Below the pieces are notes generated by a model that was given only the letters and a program-made list of their open reading frames with translations, did not search any database and was not told the DNA's origin. The translations under genes and the position numbers were made by a program. 64,000 nt of DNA from Paenalcaligenes niemegkensis (GTDB lineage: Bacteria > Pseudomonadota > Gammaproteobacteria > Burkholderiales > Burkholderiaceae_B), in NCBI RefSeq assembly GCF_022230885.1, contig NZ_JAKGCT010000002.1:186001-250000 (forward strand), read 5' to 3'. This document shows, piece after piece, positions 38,591 through 47,566 of the stretch (position 1 is its first letter; every line of letters begins with the position of its first letter).

Positions 38591-38666
38591 AGTGTGCTCC
38601 CGGTTTAGTATCGTCCGTCATAGCGAACTCCGCTAATTCCCAAAAATCATAAGGTTCCCTGGTGCC

Positions 38667-38682
38667 AGCAAGTAGTATGCCT
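38667..38682 (-). promoter_or_regulatory. Sigma-54 promoter in front of the SDR-otsB operon
   Basis: On the minus strand, GGCATA-CTAC-TTGCT has exact GG-N10-GC spacing. It is nearly identical to the DUF883 promoter and starts on the otsA stop codon, about 77 bases before the SDR ATG. Confidence 0.72.
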
Positions 38683-40054
38683 AGACGGTAACTGAGGTGT
38701 CGCTCATGCTCAAACACGACTCCGCCTGCAAGCTTTTCAGATAGCTCCTCGCCCACCACTTCACGTCATACTCAAGCAGATGAGACATCAATAGCCGATG
38801 ACGCCGCACCCGCTCTGTACGCGGCATCACTACCGCCTCTTCCAGGGCACGAGCCATTTCACTAATATCGTGGGGATTGACAGCAATAAGACCTGCGCGA
38901 GGGAGTTCTCGCCCTGCGCCGCAAAACTTCGACACAATAAGCACACCCGGATCGACAGGGTTTTGAGCAGCAATATATTCTTTTGCCACCAGATTCATCC
39001 CGTCACGTAATGGCGCAATAAACCCTACCTGAGAAGCACGCATCATTGCCAGCAAGGGCTCTGGCGCCACTGGCTGATTAATCATTTCTATACAGTTTTC
39101 GTAATCGTCCCGCCAGCGCTGTTGTACCTCAAGCAGAAGCAACATGACTTCTGACTTATGGTTACGGTACTCGCTAATGTTTTCCCTGGAGTCCGGCGCC
39201 ACCAGACAATATTGAATGTCCGGACAAGGGTCAGACCGCTTAGACAAGAACTGATCGTAAGCCAGAATCCGATTAATGAATCCCTTGCTGTAATCCATGC
39301 GATCAGCACTGAAAATCCGCACACTGGAACGCTTTGTTTCTGAGCCGAAATCGGAGCTGCCCGTGCAAGCCAAGGCCGAACTGATGACGCCCCGGGTGTC
39401 AATACTGATAGGAAAAGCGGCAACCAAAGGTTCACTAGCTTTATTTCCATCGGATTGCTGGCGTAAATAACTCTGAAGGTTTTCAGCATCAAACCCTGAT
39501 TGCACCCCCACTAGCGAATACGATAGAAGCGTTTTCATACTCTGCCAGTGATTTGGTAGTGCACTGATTACCGAAGGAGGTGGAAAGGGAGTATGCAGAA
39601 AAAAGCCTATGCGCTGATTCATTCCCAAATCGCGGCAGATCTGCGCGAGGGGTAGGAAGTGATAATCATGAACCCAAATCAAATCTTCGGGCTGCGCCAG
39701 TTCGGACAAAACCATCGCGATGCGGCGGTTGTAATCCATATAACTGGAAAAGTCGCTTTCATCATAACGAACCAGATCCAGACGCTCATGAAACAACGGC
39801 CATAAACAGGCATTCGCAAAGCCGCAATAATTTTTCTCGTAAGCGCGGTCTGACATGTCGGTTGTATAAATGGCCACTCCTGACGCCATCTTGAGCTGCA
39901 CAGACTCATCGTCAGAAACCGAGCCACTCCACCCGATCCATGAGCCGTGAAGGTCTTTTAGCATTGACCAGACAGCCGTTGTTAAGCCTCCTTCCCCGCC
40001 TTCCCGGACTCCGTCCTGGATGACTCGGTTCGACACAACGAACAGCTTTGACAT
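38681..40054 (-). CDS. otsA: Trehalose-6-phosphate synthase OtsA
   Basis: GT20 glycosyltransferase that joins UDP-glucose and glucose-6-phosphate to trehalose-6-phosphate. The 457-residue enzyme is in one frame. Visible motifs are LFVVSNRV at the start, GWSGSV (around residue 40), WVHDYHFLPLAQICR (around 128), FFLHTPFPPPSV (around 150) and the donor-site RMDYSKGFINRILAY (around 250), with DGMNLVAKEYIAAQ (around 345). The start is ATG 40054 with AGGAGAGAAGA before it. The sigma-54 promoter at 40093-40108 lies 39 bases upstream. The SDR-otsB operon follows behind its own similar promoter. Confidence 0.94.
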   Translation of the reverse strand: MSKLFVVSNRVIQDGVREGGEGGLTTAVWSMLKDLHGSWIGWSGSVSDDESVQLKMASGVAIYTTDMSDRAYEKNYCGFANACLWPLFHERLDLVRYDESDFSSYMDYNRRIAMVLSELAQPEDLIWVHDYHFLPLAQICRDLGMNQRIGFFLHTPFPPPSVISALPNHWQSMKTLLSYSLVGVQSGFDAENLQSYLRQQSDGNKASEPLVAAFPISIDTRGVISSALACTGSSDFGSETKRSSVRIFSADRMDYSKGFINRILAYDQFLSKRSDPCPDIQYCLVAPDSRENISEYRNHKSEVMLLLLEVQQRWRDDYENCIEMINQPVAPEPLLAMMRASQVGFIAPLRDGMNLVAKEYIAAQNPVDPGVLIVSKFCGAGRELPRAGLIAVNPHDISEMARALEEAVVMPRTERVRRHRLLMSHLLEYDVKWWARSYLKSLQAESCLSMSDTSVTV

Positions 40055-40092
40055 TCTTCTCTCCTCAAGGTTTTTATCAGTGAGAGACATCT

Positions 40093-40108
40093 CGCAAATA
40101 TCGTGCCT
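40093..40108 (-). promoter_or_regulatory. Sigma-54 promoter of otsA
   Basis: Minus strand GGCACG-ATAT-TTGCG: perfect -24 GGCACG and -12 TTGC with GG-N10-GC spacing. The predicted start near 40082 gives a leader of about 28 bases. It is back-to-back with the DUF4142 promoter. Confidence 0.78.
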
Positions 40109-40117
40109 GCCCTGTCT

Positions 40118-40133
40118 GGGCACGCCGCTTGCT
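40118..40133 (+). promoter_or_regulatory. Sigma-54 promoter of the DUF4142 gene
   Basis: GGCACG-CCGC-TTGCT, with GG at 40119-40120 and GC at 40131-40132 (10-base spacing). The predicted start near 40144 lies 34 bases before the ATG at 40178. Confidence 0.78.
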
Positions 40134-40177
40134 TACGAACTGAGTATACGCCTCCCCATAACAATCAGGAGCAAACC

Positions 40178-40702
40178 ATGCGAGCCATCCTTTTGACGCT
40201 GTTTTTTTCTTTCACTGCTTCAATCATACCTACAGGCAGTCAAGCGCAAGACCTTCCCTTAACTGATGATGAGCAGAACTTCGTGCATGCTGCGCATAAA
40301 TCCAACCTGTTTGAATTACAAGCCAGTGAACTGGCAGAGCAGAACACGAGCAATCCTGACGTTCAAAAATTTGCCAAACAAATGCTCACCGATCATGGCA
40401 AGACAAATGCTCGCCTGGTACTCCTGGCCAAAGAGCATTACGTCACTCTGGACGTAAACTTACTGCCGGAGCACCAACAGATCATCGGGGCACTCAGCGA
40501 CCTTAAGGACGACGATTTTGATCAAATGTATGTGGAGGAAGTCGGTATCAAAGCACATGAGAATGCCGTTCGCACCTTCAGAAGAGGCGCCCCTCAGCTC
40601 GTCAATGCAAGTCTTCAGCGATTCAACGTTGAAACACTTGCTGTTATTAGCGAACACTTTGAGCATGCTAAATCATTGCAGCAAAAGCTCGCCGCCCAGT
40701 AA
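40178..40702 (+). CDS. Periplasmic DUF4142 protein
   Basis: A 174-residue protein starting MRAILLTLFFSFTASIIPTG, with a signal peptide cleaved about after SQAQ. A ferritin-like four-helix DUF4142 domain follows (DEQNFVHAAHKSNLFELQAS, FAKQMLTDHGKTNARLVLLA, HENAVRTFRRGAPQLVNASL). The family is widespread in stress-related loci, but its biochemical role is unknown. ATG 40178 is preceded by CAGGAG. The gene is divergent from otsA and has its own sigma-54 promoter. It is convergent with rpoN, whose stop lies 8 bases away. Confidence 0.88.
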   Translation: MRAILLTLFFSFTASIIPTGSQAQDLPLTDDEQNFVHAAHKSNLFELQASELAEQNTSNPDVQKFAKQMLTDHGKTNARLVLLAKEHYVTLDVNLLPEHQQIIGALSDLKDDDFDQMYVEEVGIKAHENAVRTFRRGAPQLVNASLQRFNVETLAVISEHFEHAKSLQQKLAAQ

Positions 40703-40710
40703 GCCAAGAG

Positions 40711-42075
40711 CTACACTGGCACTGAAATCTGCCGCTCTTTAAATGAGGGAAAATTAAGTTGCTGACGATACTTGGTCACCGTTCGCCGCGCAACTTTGAC
40801 TCCCTCATTGCTTAGGCAGTCTACTAACTCAACGTCAGAAAGAGGCTTTTGGGGGCTTTCTTCTGTGATGATGTCAGAAAGCAGCGCTTTCACCGCAGCA
40901 GTCGAGCATGCATGCCCGTTAGCAGTAGGAATACTTCGGGAAAAAACTGTTTAAACTCAATTACACCCGAAGCAGTCTGCATATACTTTTGACTGGTCGC
41001 TCGGGAAACGGTAGATTCATGAAGCCCCAGCGACTCAGCCACCTCTCGCAACAACAGAGGACTAATCGCGTGATTTCCGATGTCAAAAAACCCATCTGGC
41101 GGGCAATAATCTCGGCTGCTACCCGCACGACGGTAAGATGCCTGCGCCGCACAGCCAGCGCTAACTCTTCGGCTTCGCTCATGAGTCGTTTTACCTCAGG
41201 GTCCACGACTCGTACCTCTCGCTTCCAGCGCTTTGCGTCGGCATGAACCGATAACCAGGGAAGAACGTCAGTATTGGGTGCAATGCAGTAATAGCCACTT
41301 TCAAGATAAACATACACGTCGGGAAGCACGGTTTGTAAGGGCGTATTGTCATGCTGCCGTCCCGGCGCAGGATTCAGAGAGCCAATTAACTGTTTAGTAC
41401 GCAGCAACTCTTTCTCTGTACATGCCAAACGGCGCTGCAATACTTCATTATTGACTGCAAACCAGTCTTGCCAATGGCAATTAATTAAAAGAAGCGCCAA
41501 TTCTCGTGTACGCGAACCTTGCCGTTCTTTGAGCTGAAGCCAAAAGCACTCTTTTAGGCTGCGCGCACCGATACCGTTGCCACATACCGCTTGCACCAGC
41601 TTAACTCCTGTCTCCCATTGCTCATGATAGCGTTTGAAAAATGGCACTGATTCAGGTATGACCTCGTTGATACTATCAGGAATCCGTCCCCGATCATCAA
41701 TCGCCTCCACCACAAATGCCAGGCACGTCACTAAGGGCTCATCTAATCTTAACGTCGCCAGCTCTGCCGCCAATCTCTCTTTAAAGCTCTCGAGCTGTGT
41801 CTCTTCAAGCTGCTCTGGACCATTTGAAAACAGTTGGGAATTTTCATTGTTATAAGGGCTCTCCAGCCGTATTCGAATAGGAGCAGATATAGGGGAGTAG
41901 GTGCGTCGATGTCCTCATTATCCGTGTCGCTAACGAGAAAGGGATTCGTCTGCAATGTACTTTGCACAAGCTCGGCGCATTCGAGCAGCGGCAAGTTTAG
42001 TAGCTGTACAGAATTCCTCATAGTCAGCGATAGACTTTGCCGCTGGGTGGTTTTCGCCTCAGAAATCAGTTTCAT
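40711..42075 (-). CDS. rpoN: RNA polymerase sigma-54 factor RpoN (divergent paralogue), three apparent frameshifts
   Basis: Sigma-54 directs RNA polymerase to -24/-12 promoters and needs an AAA+ activator. From ATG 42075 the N-terminus (QRQSLSLTMRNSVQLLNLPL) is a region I helix of the activator-binding type. The frame breaks at a G4 run (41892-41895), then continues with the core-binding domain (ATLRLDEPLVTCLAFVVEAI). It breaks again at an A6 run (41085-41090); the restored sequence contains SLGLHESTVSRATSQKYMQT. A third break at an A6 run (40941-40946) precedes the C-terminal RpoN box ARRTVTKYR. Restoring one base at each gives 455 residues. The sequence is diverged from housekeeping RpoN, so it is probably a second copy serving this cluster. 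Confidence 0.83.
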
Positions 42076-42305
42076 GTCCGTATTTCCTTTAACAAAAAAT
42101 AACGTCGCATCACCCCTGAAGACCTGTTTACATCGATAATGCCAGCTTTGAAAAACCCTACAACGAAAATTACAAAATGTGATTAGCAATACAATTGGCC
42201 ATCAACAACTCATGGGTTGTTACTGCTGTCACCCGAAAACAAAGCTAAGCTGTGAAATCAACCCGTTGAATAATCACGCTAAACTTCACCCACTAAGGTG
42301 CTGAC

Positions 42306-43441
42306 GTGTCGATACTTTTAGTCATAGAACAAGATGGGGACATTCGCAAACTGCTAACCGATACGGCTAAACTCAGCGGCTACTCAGCAATCAGTTCACA
42401 AAACCTTGAAGAGGCCAGGCTGAAACTTGAGAGGTGCTCTCCAACCATCGTGTTGGCGAGCAAAGAGCTAATTTATGCGCAACACCTGGAACTGATTAAT
42501 GCGACTGACGCAAGAAAAACCACATGGTTGATATTCAGTTCCTCCTGGCCCCTGAGCGTGCGCGAAGAATTTCAGGCGCAGGGGTGCCACACTTTATATT
42601 TAGACGGTGAGGAAATAAGCGAGACACTAAGCTCACTGTCTGAGCTGCCCCACTTAGCCATCGATAACTCGGCGCTCACTCTGGAGCAGCTACGCGGAGA
42701 TTCGGACGCCATGCAGCGCCTGAAAACACAAATAAAAAAGTATCTCCTACCTCATTAAGTGTGTTGTTAATTGGCGAGACGGGTACAGGAAAAGAACTTG
42801 TGGCACATGCCATTCACAAACTGAGCAATCGCCACACTCAGCCTTATATAGCGATCAACTGCGGTGCCATACCTGAAACTCTCATTGAAAGCGAACTCTT
42901 TGGGCATGAAAAAGGCTCTTTCACAGGCGCTGACCGACAGCGAATGGGTGTATTTGAGCAAAGTCAAAATGGCACTCTCTTTTTGGATGAAGTCACGGAA
43001 ATGGAACCAGCGCTACAAGTAAGACTGCTTCGAGTATTGGAAACAGGCGAGTACTATCGAGTGGGCGGGACCCAAAAGCTGCTTACCAGGGCCAGGGTTA
43101 TAGCGGCCACGAATGTTGAGCCGGAAGAGGCACTAAAAGAAGGGAAGCTACGCCTCGATCTGTATTACAGATTAGCAGTCCTACCCTTATATATTCCCGC
43201 TCTGCGAGAACGCATTGAAGACATCCCGATTCTGGCAGACTGTTTTTTAACTGCCTTGGCTGAAGAATTAGGCGAATACAAACAGCTAACAGCAGAGGCA
43301 ATATCGTACCTTCAGACTCAACAGTGGCCAGGAAATATTCGGCAATTGCGTAACGAAGTCAGCAGAGCCTACGTTTTAACTGACGGAAGTACAATTGGTA
43401 TTGCCAGTTTTAATGTCTACCCCAAGCCAAACGTGAGCTAA
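42306..43441 (+). CDS. Sigma-54-dependent AAA+ activator with pseudo-receiver and no DNA-binding domain, apparent frameshift
   Basis: NtrC-class activator of about 378 residues. The N-terminal 110 residues ([20 protein letters not shown]) look like a receiver, but the phosphorylated Asp position is Ser in [10 protein letters not shown]. The frame breaks at an A6 run (42734-42739); one extra A restores [20 protein letters not shown]. The AAA+ domain has Walker A GETGTGKE, the sigma-54 contact loop GSFTGA in place of GAFTGA, Walker B GTLFLDEV, sensor RLDLYYRL and [10 protein letters not shown]. The protein ends about 25 residues after that, with no Fis-type helix-turn-helix. FlgR of Helicobacter is a known activator without a DNA-binding domain. 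It is divergent from rpoN. Confidence 0.85.
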
Positions 43442-43513
43442 GTGGCCTAGCTTTAACTCACACTTTCTTTTAATCTAAGCAGGCAAACAATTTTAAAATA
43501 GGCACTAGAATTT

Positions 43514-43753
43514 ATGGGCGAGGACACGCTAGACTGGGATCGGGCACCCGAGAACTGGAACTGGGCGGCACAAGATGCCGATGGCAAGTGGTACTGGTAC
43601 TGTACTGTCCCTGTTATAGGCGTTGGCGGGGGTGTCTGGCGCTCGAACTCACGTAACCAGCTTTTTGCGCAGCAAGGCTCACCCAACCCGCTATGGCACG
43701 AAAGTCTGTGCCAGCGCCCGCAAGACACAACTCGTTCTGCCAAGGCGCAATAA
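43514..43753 (+). CDS. Small hypothetical Trp-rich protein
   Basis: A 79-residue open frame beginning MGEDTLDWDRAPENWNWAAQ, with seven Trp and several Tyr and Asp. A segment (DADGKWYWYCTVPVIGVGGG) resembles short hydrophilic proteins found near phage and stress genes. There is no signal peptide or membrane segment. It lies between the activator and cardiolipin synthase genes, 6 bases before the latter, which suggests co-transcription. The ribosome-binding site is weak. No function is proposed. Confidence 0.5.
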   Translation: MGEDTLDWDRAPENWNWAAQDADGKWYWYCTVPVIGVGGGVWRSNSRNQLFAQQGSPNPLWHESLCQRPQDTTRSAKAQ

Positions 43754-43759
43754 CGCCTC

Positions 43760-45225
43760 ATGCACGAACATATACTGCTTCTTCATTCTATCTTCAACCA
43801 GTATTGGCCTCATATTGCCCTGGCGGTCAGCATCTTGGTGGGTGCCTCTGCTGCTATCCATGCAGCCATGACCAAAAATGATGTGCGTGCTGCCATCGGC
43901 TGGGTAGGCATCATCATGATGTCCCCGCTGTTAGGGCCTGTGTTGTATCTCATCGCCGGTGTCAACCGCGTCAGGCGCAGCCACATCACCGAGCTTCGCG
44001 ACAAAACATTCAAACAATTCGCCAACTACCCTGAACCGCCTATCTCTGATGTCAAAGACATCGCCGGTGCCCAGTTTCGTTCACTGCACATTCTGGGTGA
44101 CCGCGTTAGCCGCTTTCAGCTACGGGGCGGCAATCATATAAAAGTACTGCCTGGTGGCGATCATTGCTACCCGGCCATGCTCCTGGCCATAGAGAAAGCC
44201 ACCAAAAACATCGCCCTCCAATCGTATATCTTTGATAACGATAAGGTGGGCTTGCGATTTGTAGAGGCACTGGCCAAAGCCAAGGAGCGGGGCGTAGAGA
44301 TTCGGGTGTTGATTGACGCCATAGGTGCCAAATACTCACATCCTTCAATCGTCCGTCTGCTACGTAAGCACAAAATTACCCATGCCCTTTTCATGACCAA
44401 TCCCTTTGGTATACGCATGCCGTATGCCAACTTGCGAAGCCACCGTAAAATGTTGATAGTAGATGGCCTGTACGGATTCACGGGGGGCATGAATATTCGT
44501 CAAAGCTTCACCAACGAGTTCGGGCTAGGCCGCACGGCTAAGGATACCCATTTCAGCGTTGAGGGGCCTGCCGTATTACAACTGTTTTCGGCTTTCGCCC
44601 ACGACTGGGAATTCACCACCAAAGAGGCCCTTCCGTTTGAACAATGGTGCGCCAAAGAATGGAATCCGCCGTTGCCGCATGTTCCTGTCCGCTGCATACG
44701 CTCAGGGCCTGACCGTTTTGTAGGCAGTAATCATCATATGCTTCAGGGCGCATTTGCCGTCGCCAGACGTCATATCCGCATTCAGTCGCCCTACTTCCTG
44801 CCCGACCAAGTGTTGATGGGGGCCATCAACACCGCGGCGCGCAGGGGCATACAAGTAGATATCGTCATACCGAAAAAAACAATCTCCGGCTGGTAGACTA
44901 TGCGATGACAGCCCAAATTGATCAGGTAATACGAAGCGGCTGCCGAGTGTGGCGCGCTACTGGCAATTTCAACCACTCAAAGCTTATTACTATTGACGGC
45001 GCGTGGAGCTATGTAGGCTCATCAAATATGGATCCGCGTAGCCTTAGGCTGAACTTCGAGCTGGATATCGAAATTTACTGCCGTGAGACCTCGCGCACGG
45101 TCGCCAACCTGATCGATCAGGAAATTGAACACGCCGAGGCAGTCAATCTGGATGAACTCGCAAGCATCCCTTTTAGAAAACGCTTGCGCAATCGCATCAT
45201 CTGGCTGGCCAGCCCCTATTTGTAG
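43760..45225 (+). CDS. cls: Cardiolipin synthase (phospholipase D family), apparent frameshift
   Basis: Membrane enzyme that condenses two phosphatidylglycerols to cardiolipin. Two N-terminal hydrophobic segments (IALAVSILVGASAAIHAAM, WVGIIMMSPLLGPVLYLIAG) precede the first HKD motif SHRKMLIVDG (around residue 230). The second, NHSKLITIDGAW with GSSNMDPRS, is in another frame after an A7 run (44873-44879). One extra A restores IPKKNNLRLVDYAM and a 488-residue protein of normal length. Both catalytic motifs are therefore present, and a sequencing error is likely. Its position in the stress cluster fits membrane remodelling under osmotic stress. Confidence 0.88.
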
Positions 45226-45423
45226 TGGATGCTTAGCTGTTATCTATAAAACGACACAGAATAATGCACTCATATTTAAAATATGTATGATATATAGTCG
45301 GAAGAGAGTCGTCTCAGCTTAAACAACTGCGATTAATCCCGACGGCCTCTATTAACGTTACAGCTGGAACCAGCCTTGAAGCTGCCTGGCCGGCTCCCTG
45401 GCAGTCTATTTCATCCTAGGCCT

Positions 45424-46367
45424 ATGTCTATACTCGCTGCTAACTCATTGCATCATTGGGCAGAAACATTAATCGCCGATCAGCCTCCCAGAGCCAAATC
45501 ACTGGTTATGACACTTTTCGGCGATGTCATACGTCCTCATGGCGGACAATTATGGCTAGGCAGCCTGATCCGGTTACTGGCTCCCTTCGGGATCAGCGAC
45601 AGACTAGTAAGAACCAGCGTATACAGACTTGCAGAAGAAGGCTGGCTTAGCGCACAGCGTGAAGGCAGGCGTAGCCAGTACACCCTGCAACCTGAAGCCC
45701 TGCAACGCTTCCAACATGCCTACAACCGCATCTACGCTCCTACCTACCTGGCATGGGATGGTCAGTGGACGCTGGTCTTCACATTAGCCGGTGAGCTGAG
45801 CGCCAAGCAGCGAGCCGACTTGCGCAAGGAATTATTATGGGAAGGCTTTGCTGCCCTTGCGCCCAGTGCCTTTATACATCCCAATCCGCATCAAGCCATC
45901 CTGAGAGATATCCTGCTGCATAGCCGCTGCGCAGGAGCTGTTTATGTCAGCCGTGTAGAAGATGCCGAGTTAAGAGGAACCAAGACACTTAACGAACTAG
46001 TTGAGCAGTGCTGGGACCTCAGCCACACTCAAACCAGCTACCAACAATTTATTGATCGGTTTAACGTTGTGGCCGCAGCTCTGAAGCAAGAGCCACTGCA
46101 TGACCCTGAATTGGCCTTCATCATACGAAGCTTGGTCATACATGAATATCGGCGCGTGCATTTACATGACCCGCAATTTCCGCTTGATCTGCTTCCAGAC
46201 AATTGGGAAGGAAAAACAGCCTACGAGCTATGCCGCTACATCTACCAGCACTGCCATGCCGCATCTCAACGCTATATAGTAGAGACTCTGAACGCTGAGG
46301 ATGCCAACACGCCTGAAGCAGCCGACTTCTTTTATGAGCGTTTTGGGGGCTGGAGAGTAAAGCGTAA
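45424..46367 (+). CDS. PaaX-family transcriptional repressor, apparent frameshift near the 3' end
   Basis: PaaX represses phenylacetate catabolism and is relieved by phenylacetyl-CoA. The protein from ATG 45424 (MSILAANSLHHWAETLIADQ) has the PaaX winged helix (GDVIRPHGGQLWLGSLIRLL, ISDRLVRTSVYRLAEEGWLS) and the PaaX_C domain. The raw frame runs on to 46551, straight through the antisense tRNA-Arg. One extra G in the G5 run at 46345-46349 gives the family ending ERFGGLESKA and a stop at 46367, for 314 residues in total. I therefore set the end at 46367. No paa catabolic genes are in the window, so the regulated operon is elsewhere or the protein has another ligand. Confidence 0.83.
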
Positions 46368-46415
46368 ACAGCGTGCTGAGCGCCTTGGCAAGGCCTGGCA
46401 TAGGCATAAGAAAAG

Positions 46416-46492
46416 TGGCGCGTCCAGCAGGATTCGAACCTGCGGCCGCTCGCTTAGAAGGCGAGTGCTCTATCCAGCTGAGCTATGGACGC
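46416..46492 (-). tRNA. tRNA-Arg (TCT)
   Basis: Minus-strand cloverleaf with a 7-base acceptor stem (GCGTCCA/TGGACGC), anticodon TCT within CTTCTAA, and encoded CCA. It lies about 1.2 kb beyond the cls gene, to the right of the stress cluster. Confidence 0.96.
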
Positions 46493-46631
46493 ACAGAAAC
46501 GCACAGAAAGGCGATTCCGGAAAGCTTGCCATTATAGCGCGTAGAAAATAATTAGGTGAAAGCAATCTTGCCCTAAATCAGGTCCCAGCCTCTTGGCTCT
46601 TTCCAAAACCGAATAGCAAAGCACGTGGCAT

Positions 46632-47366
46632 TTAATACTTCACGAGCTTGCGGCGCTTATTTTCCTCGAGCTGAGTAAAACATTTTTGCATAAATCGCAC
46701 AGGGTGTGTAGAGCGAATAATGCTGATTCTGGGTAAGGCAAAGAAGTCGTCTGTCTTGTTAGCCAGCCCGGTAAATGTAGCTGTAGCGTTGCTATAGCCT
46801 GCTTGCTGAACGAGCTTCCTGACACCCGGTGCTTCAGCCCCAAAGGGGTAACAGAAAGATTCTACCTCTGCCTGAATCAGGGATTCCAATACGTTTTTCG
46901 ACTCGGTCAACTGCCGTAAAGCGTCAATCTCGCTGACTCGATCCATGTATACGTGCTCTACCGTATGTGAGCCTATTTCGTGGCCCGCCGCATGCCATTG
47001 CCGTACATGATCTATTGTCATCAAATCAGCATGCATAGCGCCTTTAGGCTGCGCCCAATAATTGGCTCCTCCCAGTTCGCCCGTCACGATGTAATTCGTC
47101 GCGGTAAAACCCATTTGATTCAGAACGGGCAGCGCATTTTGCATCACGTTGACGTAGCCATCGTCGAAAGTAAGACCAACCACCTTCCCCCGCTTCTCTC
47201 CCCGCAAGTACGGCAGCAGATCCCGCATGCTGAGGCCGCGATAGCCGAAACGGTGCAGCCACTTCATTTGACTCTCAAAGCGTGCCGGGTGGACGCTGGC
47301 CCCTCGAAGATATGCGCCTTTGGCAGGCGGAATATCGATTAAGTGATACATCAGAATAGGGATCAT
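46632..47366 (-). CDS. Polysaccharide deacetylase family protein (CE4/NodB fold)
   Basis: A 244-residue hydrolase starting MIPILMYHLIDIPPAKGAYL. The NodB-type catalytic motif LTFDDGY (around residue 65) supplies the metal Asp pair, and the His motif HEIGSHTVEH (around 128) supplies the zinc ligands. No signal peptide is obvious, although this subfamily often acts on cell-envelope or exopolysaccharide glycans. It is divergent from the phospholipase gene. The substrate is unknown. Confidence 0.9.
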   Translation of the reverse strand: MIPILMYHLIDIPPAKGAYLRGASVHPARFESQMKWLHRFGYRGLSMRDLLPYLRGEKRGKVVGLTFDDGYVNVMQNALPVLNQMGFTATNYIVTGELGGANYWAQPKGAMHADLMTIDHVRQWHAAGHEIGSHTVEHVYMDRVSEIDALRQLTESKNVLESLIQAEVESFCYPFGAEAPGVRKLVQQAGYSNATATFTGLANKTDDFFALPRISIIRSTHPVRFMQKCFTQLEENKRRKLVKY

Positions 47367-47566
47367 AAAGTCTTCCTGCTTGCAACAAGATGGAGCACGG
47401 CCAACCAGCGGCGATTAAGCTCATACTGAGCGAAGCCCCGCATTGTAGCTATGTATGGCTAAGATGCAACATATCAGCGGTAAAAGCAGACGTAGCTAAG
47501 GCCTACCTGAGTTCAAGTGCTACAGTCCCTAATGATCCTTCAACCTTAGGCCACGAGAGCGCGTCA

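Noticed and set aside
42076..42305. TGGCC-N-TTGC-like element on the minus strand upstream of rpoN
   Set aside because: GG and GC are separated by 11 bases instead of the 10 that sigma-54 requires; with the present sequence it cannot be counted as a promoter.
43690..43720. GGCACG followed by TCTG within the 79-residue gene, before cls
   Set aside because: The -24 half is perfect but the -12 half lacks the invariant GC.
46368..46551. PaaX reading frame continuing antisense through tRNA-Arg
   Set aside because: It results from the probable deletion in the G5 run at 46345; the restored frame ends at 46367 with the family's usual C-terminus.
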